From CABZJG01 sp902512685 (GTDB lineage Bacteria; Pseudomonadota; Alphaproteobacteria; Rhodobacterales; Rhodobacteraceae): 64,000 nucleotides of DNA. The notes beneath the pieces are model-generated. The model saw only the letters and a program-made list of their open reading frames with translations, was not told where the DNA came from and did not search any database. The stretch spans positions 496,001 through 560,000 of the forward strand of contig CP179201.1 of the NCBI GenBank assembly GCA_051201605.1, written 5' to 3'. Positions 52,649 to 61,043 of this stretch are shown piece after piece. The translations under genes were made by a program, and so were the position numbers. The stretch's first letter is position 1, and each line of letters opens with the position of its first letter.

Positions 52649-54922
52649 ATGGGGCCCATCAAGCTTACAATGCGGACTGACAAAAATTATAACAGAAATC
52701 AATGGAAATGGTGGCAGAAAGCCAGCGCATTTTGCTTTGTTTTTACTCTTATGATTAGTGGTTTTAATTATCAGCAAGGTTCTATGCTTAAAAAAATTGA
52801 GAACTTTATATTTGATGAATTTCAGGCGCTCAAACCACGTCAATCAGTAGAACTCCCTGTTTTTGTTATTGCAATTGACGAAAAAGCCATCGACGATTTT
52901 GGCCAGTGGCCATGGCCAAGAAACATTTTAGCTGACCTAATTTATAAACTAAAGTTGGACTATGAAGTAGCAGCCATTGGAATAGACGTCATTTTCTCAG
53001 AGAAGGACAGATCATCACCTACTTATTCTAAGTTTCCAGCTTCGCAAGATCCAAATTTGGCAGCTCAGGTTAATGTAAATTTAGATTACGATAATCTCTT
53101 AGCAACGTCGATCCTACAATCTGGTAATGTTGTTTTGCCTATTGCTTTATCTAACAACTCTAAAACAAAGCCACCAAGAGCAAAAGCCACCATAAATATG
53201 GTAGGCCAATCTGAGCTAAAACTAAAGAATCCATATTTTGGGAGGTTGGCAAACCTAGAAATCCTTGAACGCTCCGCCTCAGGTTTGGGCGTAGTAAACG
53301 CTTTAACCGAGTATGACGGCATTGTCCGTGAAACCGCCCTTTTTTCAATATTTTCTGCGCCTCCAGGCCAAAATAAAAATCTAATTATACCTTCTTTCAG
53401 CGTAGAAGTATTGCGTATTTTTTTGGATCAAAAAAGTTACTTGATAAAAAAATATACCAATAGTACTGATTTGTCTTTACGTGTTGGTCAGCAAGTAACT
53501 GGCATGAATATTAATGGTTCAGCACGGCTCTTCTATAATCATCTTGACCCCGATAAATATATATCCGTGTCTGACATATTTGTAGGAAAGCACAAAAATA
53601 AACTAAATGAAGCCGTAGTACTAATTGGCGTCACTGCCGGAGGAATAACAGACAAAATAGCCACGCCATTAGGACAAAGTATCCCTGGAGTTGAAGTTCA
53701 CCGGCAAACTATAGAAAACGTTTTGACAAATAGCTTTTTAGACCGGTCTAATATTACGATTGGAATTGAAATACTTTCATCTATGATATTAGTCATAGTC
53801 GTTGCATTATTTTGTATTTTACTTGGCCCTGTGGCTTCAGCTTTGAGTAGCATTTTGATTAGTTTTATGGCTACTGCCGTTTGCTGGATAGCGTTCGGTT
53901 ATTTTTCAACTTTAATAAACCCCATGATCTTTATTCTTACAATTTTAGGAACTTGGATCATTCTTTCAACCTTTAAGCGTATTTCCGAAAACCAGAAAAA
54001 GCGCGTTTTAACAGAGGCTTTTGGACGCTATGTATCGCCCGCTTACGTCGAAACCATTATTCGCTCACCTGATTTACTTAATCTTGGCGGAAGCAGTCGT
54101 ATCTTAACAATTTTATTTTGCGACATCCGCCGATTTACAGAGATCTCAGAAATTTTTCGCGAGAAACCAGAAGTAATGATAAGCCTGTTAAATGATATAC
54201 TTGAACCACTAACACAAGTTATTCTCAAATATAATGGAACCATTGATAAATACTTAGGTGATGGGATCATGGCATTTTGGAATGCACCACTGGAACAAAG
54301 TTATCATGCAGAGTTGGCAACACAGGCCTGCTTTGAGTTGACACATTGTATTGTTAAAGTCCGTGAGGATTTGTCAAAAAATGAACAGTATCAGGCTATA
54401 GATCTTGCTCAGCTGTCAATAGGAGTAGGTATGAATACTGGATTAGCCACAGTAGGGAATATTGGATCGCAGCATAGGTTTGATTATTCAGTAATAGGAG
54501 ATGCAGTGAATTTGACAGCCCGATTAGAAAGTCAGTGCAAAAATTATAAACTAGATAATATTGTTTCCGAAGATACTTTGAACATGATAAAAGACGCAGG
54601 CCCGCAAGATATACTGGACCCAGCCTTAGAAACCTTCCCGATAGATTGCATCAAAGTCGTCGGTAGACAAAAACCGGCACTCTGTTACACTCTTATATCT
54701 AAATTGACGCGAAAAAACGGAAAAATTCTTGAGAAGCACAGCGAGTTTTTTGTTCACTATTCTGCAGGCGATTTTTTAAAAGCCAGTCTTGTTTTGAAAG
54801 AGTTAGTCAAATTTGACACCACGCTTCAGCATTATTATTTCATGATGTTACAAAGGTGCGAAGAGCTTAACGCCAGTGAAAAAAATGATTGGAAGGGCTT
54901 TTATGAGGCAAGCACAAAATGA
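52649..54922 (+). CDS. CHASE2-domain adenylate/guanylate cyclase
   Basis: 757 aa membrane receptor cyclase. One N-terminal helix (about 26-42), a large periplasmic CHASE2 domain (about 50-345, with VIAIDEKAIDDFGQWPWPRN), three helices (about 370-447), then a class III cyclase domain (about 475-665). Metal Asp residues are in ILFCDIRRFTE and YLGDGIMAFW. The transition-state Asn-x3-Arg is seen in GDAVNLTARLES. It should sense an extracytoplasmic signal and make cAMP or cGMP. Very AT-rich compared with neighbours. It overlaps the FecR-domain gene by ATGA. Confidence 0.92.
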   Translation: MGPIKLTMRTDKNYNRNQWKWWQKASAFCFVFTLMISGFNYQQGSMLKKIENFIFDEFQALKPRQSVELPVFVIAIDEKAIDDFGQWPWPRNILADLIYKLKLDYEVAAIGIDVIFSEKDRSSPTYSKFPASQDPNLAAQVNVNLDYDNLLATSILQSGNVVLPIALSNNSKTKPPRAKATINMVGQSELKLKNPYFGRLANLEILERSASGLGVVNALTEYDGIVRETALFSIFSAPPGQNKNLIIPSFSVEVLRIFLDQKSYLIKKYTNSTDLSLRVGQQVTGMNINGSARLFYNHLDPDKYISVSDIFVGKHKNKLNEAVVLIGVTAGGITDKIATPLGQSIPGVEVHRQTIENVLTNSFLDRSNITIGIEILSSMILVIVVALFCILLGPVASALSSILISFMATAVCWIAFGYFSTLINPMIFILTILGTWIILSTFKRISENQKKRVLTEAFGRYVSPAYVETIIRSPDLLNLGGSSRILTILFCDIRRFTEISEIFREKPEVMISLLNDILEPLTQVILKYNGTIDKYLGDGIMAFWNAPLEQSYHAELATQACFELTHCIVKVREDLSKNEQYQAIDLAQLSIGVGMNTGLATVGNIGSQHRFDYSVIGDAVNLTARLESQCKNYKLDNIVSEDTLNMIKDAGPQDILDPALETFPIDCIKVVGRQKPALCYTLISKLTRKNGKILEKHSEFFVHYSAGDFLKASLVLKELVKFDTTLQHYYFMMLQRCEELNASEKNDWKGFYEASTK

Positions 54923-56163
54923 TCAACGAGAGCCTTAGTTTACAGCATAAAAATTGTGCCTTTTGGCCTTACGCGAGCCTGTTTGTATTGCTGATTTTCA
55001 TCTCCTGGCCTTGTTTTGCAATAAGTTCAAAAAAACAAAAAATTGGCACTACAAGCCAGAGTGTGAATATTGTAGTGGAGTTGGGACAATCAGTTCAACT
55101 CCAGGCCGGCGACACTATCTTTTTCAACGATAGCATTCAAACTAATGAAGAAAGCTTTGCAGAATTTGAATTTTCTGACGGATCATTTCTTACTATGGGT
55201 CCAGAATCAAACCTGATCCTAGATGAATTTGTATATGATGCAAAAACTTCTTCAGCCGAAGGGACAATCACAATAATTTCAGGCTTTCTAAACTTTATTG
55301 GATCAAAAAAATCTAAGTCTCTCAAATTTGCCTATAAAGATTCCATCTTGGGTGTCCGAGGGACTGAATTGAGTATTTTTGTGGACGAAGAGAATAGACT
55401 ATATATCTCAATATATGAGGGCGTAGGCATCTTGGCGGATTATGAAGGAACACTATATTCATTAGTTGAGGGGACTGGGATTTCGCTAAATGCACAAACT
55501 GGTCAACCAAAATCAAATCCAAAAATAATAGATACAATCAATCAAAAAAATATTGCTTTTAGGGGAAGCAATAAATTGATAAAGTTTGAAGCAAAAAAAG
55601 CTTTTGAAGATAACAGAAAATTAAACAAATATACAATAAAACCAAGTGAACAAAAATTGCAGATATTAGGAAAAATTCAAGAAAATGCCCTTGGCTCAGA
55701 CGCTTTCAAGACCCGTGACGCAAAACTCACACTGATAAATTCAATACTAAAAGAGACCACTGTTAGCTTAAGAAAACCTATAATGAGTAAAGCCTTGAAA
55801 ATAGAAACGGTTGAGTGGAATACTGGTCCAACCGAAAAAAATGGTGTGAGTTTTTCTGAGAAATTTAAAGCAGAGCGGGCAAAACAAGGTCCAGGCGGGT
55901 CGTTTGTATTTGAGGGAAAAGAATATTCGACTGACTTAGCCTCGGACGTGAAAATAAAACACGATAGTAACTCAAAACAAAGTTCCACAGGCAATAAGAC
56001 CGCTAATTCTAATCCAAAAACATTAAAGGCCCCGAAATCTCCGCTCCCCAAAATTAATAATCAGGAAAAAGAGGTTAAAGAGGTTAAAGAGGTTAAAGAG
56101 GTTAAAGAGGTTAAAGAGGTTAAAGAGGTTAAAGAGGTTAAAGAGGTTAAAGAGATAAAGTAA
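54919..56163 (+). CDS. FecR-domain exported protein with EVK tail
   Basis: 414 aa. A signal-type hydrophobic segment lies at about 18-36 (ASLFVLLIFISWPCFA). A FecR domain follows at about 55-155 (GQSVQLQAGDTIFFNDSI, SDGSFLTMGPESNLILDEF, SILGVRGTELSIFV). The C-terminal 100 residues are Lys-rich and end in nine EVK repeats plus EIK. FecR/CHASE2-cyclase pairs recur in proteobacteria; the FecR protein is probably a periplasmic partner. Codon use and AT-richness match the cyclase, so the pair came in together. Confidence 0.85.
   Translation: MINESLSLQHKNCAFWPYASLFVLLIFISWPCFAISSKKQKIGTTSQSVNIVVELGQSVQLQAGDTIFFNDSIQTNEESFAEFEFSDGSFLTMGPESNLILDEFVYDAKTSSAEGTITIISGFLNFIGSKKSKSLKFAYKDSILGVRGTELSIFVDEENRLYISIYEGVGILADYEGTLYSLVEGTGISLNAQTGQPKSNPKIIDTINQKNIAFRGSNKLIKFEAKKAFEDNRKLNKYTIKPSEQKLQILGKIQENALGSDAFKTRDAKLTLINSILKETTVSLRKPIMSKALKIETVEWNTGPTEKNGVSFSEKFKAERAKQGPGGSFVFEGKEYSTDLASDVKIKHDSNSKQSSTGNKTANSNPKTLKAPKSPLPKINNQEKEVKEVKEVKEVKEVKEVKEVKEVKEVKEIK
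56071..56160 (+). repeat. 9-bp tandem repeat encoding (EVK)9
   Basis: GAGGTTAAA occurs nine times without a single base change, then GAGATAAAG. Perfect copies imply recent slippage and a length that may vary between strains. Confidence 0.95.
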
Positions 56164-56175
56164 ACCCCATTGGTA

Positions 56176-56472
56176 TGTCCTTCCCCCCTAAATTAGTGCC
56201 ACGAATTTTGTTAAAACTCTCTTAAGGAGGAATTGGAATGGCACGAAAGAGATACAATGAAGAAGACATTCTGAGATTACTGCGTGAGATTGACGTTCAT
56301 CTTCATGGAGGTATGGATGTTGTGAGTGCCTGCCGCACTGCGGGTATTTCTGACAAGACCTATTATGGATGGCGTAAGCGTTATGGCGGCATGGGGCGTG
56401 CGAAGTTAACTGAGTTCAAGGCATTGGAAAAAGAGAACCAGCGGCTCAAGAAGATTTTGGCAGAGCTTGAGC
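56176..56472 (+). mobile_element. 5' fragment of an IS3-family element
   Basis: A probable left end (TGTCCTTCCCCCCTA at 56176), then GGAGG and an orfA start. The insertion is cut by fragment E near 56470. The inverted-repeat start resembles the TGTCTTAGCCCCCTA of the intact element at 59629-60829. Confidence 0.7.
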
Positions 56473-56486
56473 CAATCTCGCACTGA
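56238..56486 (+). pseudogene. Truncated IS3-family OrfA fused to element DNA
   Basis: 82 residues. MARKRYNEEDILRLLREIDVHL to KKILAELE match OrfA of the other IS3 element (about 65% identical by eye), but the last residues PISH are read from recombinase-fragment sequence. The zipper is incomplete and orfB is missing. Confidence 0.8.
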
Positions 56487-57126
56487 TCGCACCCGATATT
56501 CTAGATGCCATCACGCTTGGCGAAAAGTCCGATGGTCTCTCCACCGATTACCAATTTTAAGACCCGCTTCTCCGCCATCTGGTCAGAACAGCGCGCGCAA
56601 TTCTCCGCGCTCTGACAGCGACTCTCCCCAAACTCGTACCGCCAGAATCGCAAACAGAGACTTCGCCCAAAAACGACCCAGAAAGCGTTCACGATCGCGT
56701 CTCACTCCACACCGCGGTACGCCAAGCGGCGGGAAACGCGCGACAATAACAGAGCAAACCAGAAGAGCCAGAAATCAGGGAAGTGTTTGGCAGTGCAGAC
56801 AGTCTCGAGCTAGCCAGTCTCACCGCATTTTCCCTGTTAACAGGGAATTTACAGGGAAAAACGTGCGCTTTGGGTCGATATTGGCCGTTTTCTGCTGATT
56901 TGGTTCTGAATCGTACCACAATAACAGCGCCTTACAGGCCGTTTCCCTGTTAATTAAAAAACAGGGAAAATTAATTCCGGAACAGGGAAAGAAAGCCAAA
57001 GAACAGGGAAGCCTCATTTCGTCCCGAAAGCATGACTTCTCAATTGACAAGATCGACCGCCGCGAAGTCCACTTGCACCAATTGCAGTCATTGATGAAGT
57101 GCGCAGCGAATGGCGCTTGGAGCCCA
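56473..57126 (-). repeat. Inverted element end, fragment E
   Basis: Starts inside the recombinase C terminus (NLALIAPDILD, read on the plus strand to a stop at 56560), passes the common left end and the complete iteron arm, and ends GAGCCCA (57120-57126). The outer flank GACACAATGGGCTCC equals the outer flank of copy B, so the true element end may extend nine or so bases further out. Shares the DYQF-stop change with D'. Confidence 0.76.
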
Positions 57127-57190
57127 TTGTGTCAGTTGTTAATCACAGAGAAAACCTCCCTTGATTTGAGTGAGCCAACGGCAGTTCCTG

Positions 57191-58081
57191 CTATTTGGGT
57201 CTAAATTGACCGATAGAAACTGCCTTCAAAAGAGCCGCCTCTGTCCCCAAAATTAATTTTGTTTTCGGCGTATCTGCGCGTCTGGCAAGACCCAGAACAC
57301 GCTGTGGGCCGTTGTCACCAAGCTGGATCATTTTAAGCGGAAGGTAATCTGTCTCTGCAATACATCTTTGCGGTACAATCGAAATACCTAGGCCCGCTGC
57401 GACCATACTTGAAATCGCCTCCAGCCCTTCCAATTCCATCGCATCCTTCACAAAGATGCCATTCTTTTGCAGCCAAGTTTCAATAAGCCGCCCGACCACT
57501 GCATCGCGGTTAAAGCGGATAAAGGGATGCGACTTTAATAGGTCTTTAGGGGTAAGGTTCTTAGTGGTATTGGCGACTAAGATTACCATTCTTTCTGTGG
57601 CAAGTTCAGTGAAAACAATAGATTGTGGTAAGACATCTGGCTTTGAAATAATCGCCGCATCTATCTGGCCGCGATCAATCTGAAGTAGTAGTTGAGTAGT
57701 TAAACTTGGTGAAATTCGAACCCGAATATCTGGGTGTATTTTTTCAAGTTGGGATAGGGCCAACGGGACAAGACCTGTTAATGTTGTTGGCACAGCCCCT
57801 AAAATAAGCTCACCTGACATTTCATTGTTAGACTTCACCTTATCGGCAAGGTTATCATAGGCTGAAACAACGCTTTCGGCCTCTGTAACCAAGGCAAGGC
57901 CCGTAGATGTAAATTTTGGTGTTCTAAGGGTACGATCAAACAATTCCAATTCCCATGATACCTCTAAGTGCCGCATCTGTTGGCTAATGGCGGCTGGGGT
58001 TAGAAATTCGGCGTCAGCCGCAGCCCTAAAGCTGCCATGCCGATGAACAGATATTATGGAACGTAGGGCGCGAATGCTCAC
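57191..58081 (-). CDS. LysR-family transcriptional regulator
   Basis: 296 aa beginning at a GTG seven bases after AAGGAG. Helix-turn-helix at 2-60 (FRAAADAEFLTPAAISQQMRHLE), effector domain after 90. Divergent from the dioxygenase gene, with a perfect palindrome in between, so it almost certainly regulates that gene. Confidence 0.9.
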   Translation of the reverse strand: MSIRALRSIISVHRHGSFRAAADAEFLTPAAISQQMRHLEVSWELELFDRTLRTPKFTSTGLALVTEAESVVSAYDNLADKVKSNNEMSGELILGAVPTTLTGLVPLALSQLEKIHPDIRVRISPSLTTQLLLQIDRGQIDAAIISKPDVLPQSIVFTELATERMVILVANTTKNLTPKDLLKSHPFIRFNRDAVVGRLIETWLQKNGIFVKDAMELEGLEAISSMVAAGLGISIVPQRCIAETDYLPLKMIQLGDNGPQRVLGLARRADTPKTKLILGTEAALLKAVSIGQFRPK

Positions 58082-58108
58082 TTCAGGTCTCCTTGAAATA
58101 TATCCTTA

Positions 58109-58129
58109 ATGGTAAAACAAATTTACCAT
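58109..58129. promoter_or_regulatory. LysR-type operator between lysR and tauD-like gene
   Basis: ATGGTAAA-N5-TTTACCAT: perfect eight-base arms with a T-N11-A core, as LysR regulators recognise. It lies 28 bases from the LysR start and about 95 bases from the dioxygenase start, right for an activator. Confidence 0.8.
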
Positions 58130-58224
58130 AGGGGCAAAAATAATTCATTTTTATTAAAAATAATTGTCCTTTATGCAGGTGCTATATCGAAGTTCTATTC
58201 ATGCTGTTAACAAACGGAGTTTCC

Positions 58225-59073
58225 ATGGTTGCTGTTAAAACGAACGGTTATAAGTTGATTAAGGCGAAACCATTTGCACCGAATCTGGGTGCAGAAATTT
58301 ATGGTGTGGATCTAAGCCAGCCTGTACCAGATGATCAATTTGCAGAAATCCAAGATGCGTTTCACACATATCAGGTACTATTTTTCAAAAACCAAAAGGA
58401 AATCCCCCCAGAACAACATGTTACATTTGGTAAGCGATTTGGGCCTTTGCATGCACACCCTGCAGCTCCCACAATGGTAGGTCATCCAGAAATTTTTGAA
58501 ATTCATGCAACCAAGGATTCAAAAATTGCGAATGGAGAGTTTTGGCATTCTGATGTGTCTTGTGATGTAACCCCGCCACTCGGCACGATGCTGCAAATCC
58601 ACATCGCGCCACAATGTGGCGGGGATACAATGTTCAATGACATGTATGCCGCTTATGAAGATCTGTCTGATCCGATCAAAGACTTGATTGGTGGTTTATC
58701 TGCGCTTCACACTTCAGAACATATCTATAAAGGTCGTTATAGTGACCGTGGTAAACAGGATGCAGACATTGACTGTCCAGAAGCTGTGCATCCGATTGTT
58801 CGGACGCATCCAGAAACAGGTCGGAGATGTCTGTTTGTGAATCGTACGTTTACTACAAAGTTATTGGGTTTATCTGATAGCGAAAGCAGTGCCGTTCTTG
58901 CAATGTTGCTGGAACACGCAGAACAGATTAAGTATCAAATTCGCTTCAGTTGGGAGTTGAACGATATGGCATTCTGGGACAACCGTTGCTGTATGCACCG
59001 TGCCATCTGGGACTATTGGCCAGAAGAACGCAAAGGACGGCGTGTGACTATAAAGGGTGATCGTCCAAAATAG
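58225..59073 (+). CDS. TauD/TfdA-family 2-oxoglutarate dioxygenase
   Basis: 282 aa. Iron ligands: H-x-D in FWHSDVSC near residue 103, distal His in CCMHRAIWDY near 258; the 2-oxoglutarate Arg follows in RRVTIKGD. The start at 58225 has GGAG four bases ahead. Family members attack taurine, 2,4-D or similar acids; the N terminus (LGAEIYGVDLSQPV) is typical. Regulated by the divergent LysR protein. Substrate unknown; no sulfur genes are adjacent. Confidence 0.9.
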   Translation: MVAVKTNGYKLIKAKPFAPNLGAEIYGVDLSQPVPDDQFAEIQDAFHTYQVLFFKNQKEIPPEQHVTFGKRFGPLHAHPAAPTMVGHPEIFEIHATKDSKIANGEFWHSDVSCDVTPPLGTMLQIHIAPQCGGDTMFNDMYAAYEDLSDPIKDLIGGLSALHTSEHIYKGRYSDRGKQDADIDCPEAVHPIVRTHPETGRRCLFVNRTFTTKLLGLSDSESSAVLAMLLEHAEQIKYQIRFSWELNDMAFWDNRCCMHRAIWDYWPEERKGRRVTIKGDRPK

Positions 59074-59293
59074 CGGCGTTCCTTCAGGTATTGAAAAAAT
59101 TAGTAGAAGCAGCCATGCTCTTTATATAAATGTCCAACACCAACCACCAAACACTGTGTTTAAGGACTATGTTGCAAACACTGTGTTCAACACAGTGATT
59201 CCAGCATACTTTGGGCAGAAAAAGTGCGCTACGAGTGCGCTACGCACTATACCACACACACCGAAAGTTAAGTCATTGATTTATATTTATAAA
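59074..59293. other. Intergenic region with repeated AACACTGTGTT words
   Basis: No gene. Contains AACACTGTGTT near 59150 and a perfect hairpin CACTGTGTT-C-AACACAGTG at 59179-59197, and two GTGCGCTACG words near 59225-59243. Next to the half tRNA they look like recombinase arm sites; no poly-T for a terminator. Confidence 0.4.
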
Positions 59294-59337
59294 TGGTAGC
59301 GGAGGAGGGACTTGAACTCCCGACACGCGGATTATGA
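59294..59337 (-). other. 3' half of tRNA-Met (CAT): probable attachment-site remnant
   Basis: On the minus strand it runs TCATAATCCGCG, then TTCAAGTCCC, then TCCGCTACCA, which is the anticodon loop (CAT), T-arm and acceptor end of an alphaproteobacterial tRNA-Met. There is no 5' half: the preceding sequence does not pair. One T-stem mismatch is present. Half-tRNAs like this mark att sites made by tyrosine integrases. Confidence 0.6.
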
Positions 59338-59628
59338 TGGAATGCGGCACAATTTAAATACATAAGAACATATGCTTATAACTGCATTATTATGATGTGC
59401 TAATAAATGCGCTAAATGTTAACGCACAGAGTGCAGAATGTCCCTGTTCAACACTCGCAATCTGCCTCAAAATCTGTGAGGCGTCCAGAAAATCATGTTG
59501 CGATAACTACCTATAAAGCCGCCCTGCCCGCTTCAAATATGTTTAATATAACAGCACCTCGATTAGGTGTATTTTTTAAAGAATTCGTTCAATTCTATGT
59601 TTGAACTAACCAAAAATAGAGAGTGACC
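59338..59628. other. AT-rich intergenic DNA
   Basis: No gene seen. It lies between the half tRNA-Met and the IS3 element and may be the outer part of a lost integrated element. Confidence 0.35.
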
Positions 59629-59640
59629 CTGTCTAGCCCC

Positions 59641-60489
59641 CTATATTCGCCCATTGATTTTTGGTTTCTCTAATAAGGTTTCTGGGACGGGTGGGCGCAT
59701 GTTCAATGCGTGATGAGGTCTGATCTGGTTGTATTGCCGGAGCCAAACATTGATAGCGACCTGGGCTTGCCGTGTGGTGTGGAACCATTCAGCGTTGAGG
59801 ACTTCTTTTCGCAAGGTGCCGTTAAAGCGTTCGTTGTATCCATTTTCCCAAGGGCTGCCTGGATAGATTTGCATTGGTTTGATGCCGATCCTTTTCAGCC
59901 AGTCCTGTAGATGCGTGGCAATAAACTCGGGTCCGTTGTCAGAGCGAATAAACTCTGGCTCACCATGTTTGATCAGCAGCGGGTGCAGTGTCTCCAAAAC
60001 ATCATGCGCATTCATTTTGGGCCGCACTGCTACGCAGAGCGCTTCACGGGTGTATTCATCTAGAACCGTGAACATTTTATAGCTGCGCCCATTGCTAAGC
60101 TTATCGTGCACAAAGTCGATCGCCCAAATATGGTTCGGATGTGTGGGCCACAGCCTGATGATGGAACTGTCTTTGTGATAAAGCCGTTTGCGCTTCTTGT
60201 GCCGGCGCGGCAGCTGTAAACCTTCTTCGTTCCATAAGCGCTCTATCCTCTTGTGGTTAACACGCCAGCCTTCTATGCGCAGCAGGGCTGTGACTTTCCT
60301 ATAGCCATAACACCCATATTGCTTGGCCAGCCGGATCATCGCCAAGCGTAGTTCGGTATCATCTGTGGGTTTGGCTTGATAGCGCAGACTTGAGCGGGCT
60401 ACATCCAGAACAGCGCAAGCACGCCGCTCAGAAATATCCAGCTTTTGACGCGTATGAATAACAGCCTGACGAAGCTGAGCCCGCGTCAG
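59641..60489 (-). CDS. IS3-family transposase OrfB
   Basis: DDE transposase. The frame is open from about 60489, where it can be entered by a -1 frameshift from orfA (giving AGLTRAQLRQAVIH...); a TTG at 60345 is the first possible internal start. DDE residues: D in WAIDFVHDKL, D in RSDNGPEF, E in NGYNERFNGTLRKEV. It ends shortly inside the left repeat. It looks intact. Confidence 0.85.
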   Translation of the reverse strand: MTRAQLRQAVIHTRQKLDISERRACAVLDVARSSLRYQAKPTDDTELRLAMIRLAKQYGCYGYRKVTALLRIEGWRVNHKRIERLWNEEGLQLPRRHKKRKRLYHKDSSIIRLWPTHPNHIWAIDFVHDKLSNGRSYKMFTVLDEYTREALCVAVRPKMNAHDVLETLHPLLIKHGEPEFIRSDNGPEFIATHLQDWLKRIGIKPMQIYPGSPWENGYNERFNGTLRKEVLNAEWFHTTRQAQVAINVWLRQYNQIRPHHALNMRPPVPETLLEKPKINGRI

Positions 60490-60773
60490 GCCCGCGGCTT
60501 TAGATGATCAAGGCTCTCCTTCAGGATCACCTTGTCTAACTGCAAGTCAGCGACGATCTTCTTCAAGCGCTCGTTTTCTTTCTTGAGCAATTTCATCTCA
60601 GAAACCTGTGAACGAGAAAGACCTCCAAACTTCTTGCGCCAGTAATAATAACTCTTATCTGAAATCCCAGCTTTGCGACACGCACTCAAAACGTCCAAAC
60701 CATCGTGCAAATGAACATCAATCTCGCGTAACAACTTCAACACATCTTCATCAGAATAACGCTTCCGAGCCAT
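60486..60773 (-). CDS. IS3-family transposase OrfA
   Basis: 95 aa: MARKRYSDEDVLKLLREIDVHL and a helix-turn-helix (SACRKAGISDKSYYYWRKKFG), then a Leu/Lys zipper (ENERLKKIVADLQLDKVIL). Homologous to the truncated orfA at 56238. No perfect A6G is near the end; the shift site is unclear. Confidence 0.88.
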   Translation of the reverse strand: MARKRYSDEDVLKLLREIDVHLHDGLDVLSACRKAGISDKSYYYWRKKFGGLSRSQVSEMKLLKKENERLKKIVADLQLDKVILKESLDHLKPRA

Positions 60774-60831
60774 GTTTCCTTACTCCCTTTGCCAAAATAT
60801 ACTGGCACAGTTCTAGGGGGCTAAGACAGTT

Positions 60832-61014
60832 GGTTTCCTGACGCCACCGCTTGGCGTCAATCTCTACGTGGCTTCCGCAATAACAGGTGAATCCGTCGAG
60901 AAGGTCAGCGTTGCTGTCCTTCCATTTGTTGCTGTGCTTTTGGCATTCTGTGTGTTATTGATACTGTTCCCCTGGATTTCTACGATCGGCTATCAGGTTT
61001 TTACCGGTCGGTAG
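60832..61014 (+). pseudogene. TRAP transporter large permease DctM, C-terminal remnant
   Basis: From the IS end the frame reads GFLTPPLGVNLYVASAITG, then two helices (VLPFVAVLLAFCVLLILFPWI) and stops at 61014. This is the conserved end of DctM, twelve-helix symporter subunit of TRAP transporters. The front of the gene was removed by the IS3 event. It probably carried the substrate of the enolase-superfamily enzyme further right. Confidence 0.8.
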
Positions 61015-61043
61015 GCATAAAGGGGCCAAAGTAACTTTATAGT

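Larger units (their letters stand above)
59629..60829 (-). mobile_element. IS3-family insertion sequence (second type)
   Basis: About 1.2 kb with terminal repeats CTGTCTAGCCCCCTA on the left and, read inward from the right, CTGTCTTAGCCCCCTA. Contains orfA and orfB in -1 phase. The right end lies directly against the remnant of a TRAP dctM gene. Confidence 0.82.

Noticed and set aside
56071..56160. Tandem 9-bp repeat as regulatory iterons
   Set aside because: It is in frame inside the FecR-domain gene and codes a regular EVK tail.
59294..59337. Functional tRNA-Met gene
   Set aside because: Only the 3' half is present; no D-arm or 5' acceptor strand can be found.
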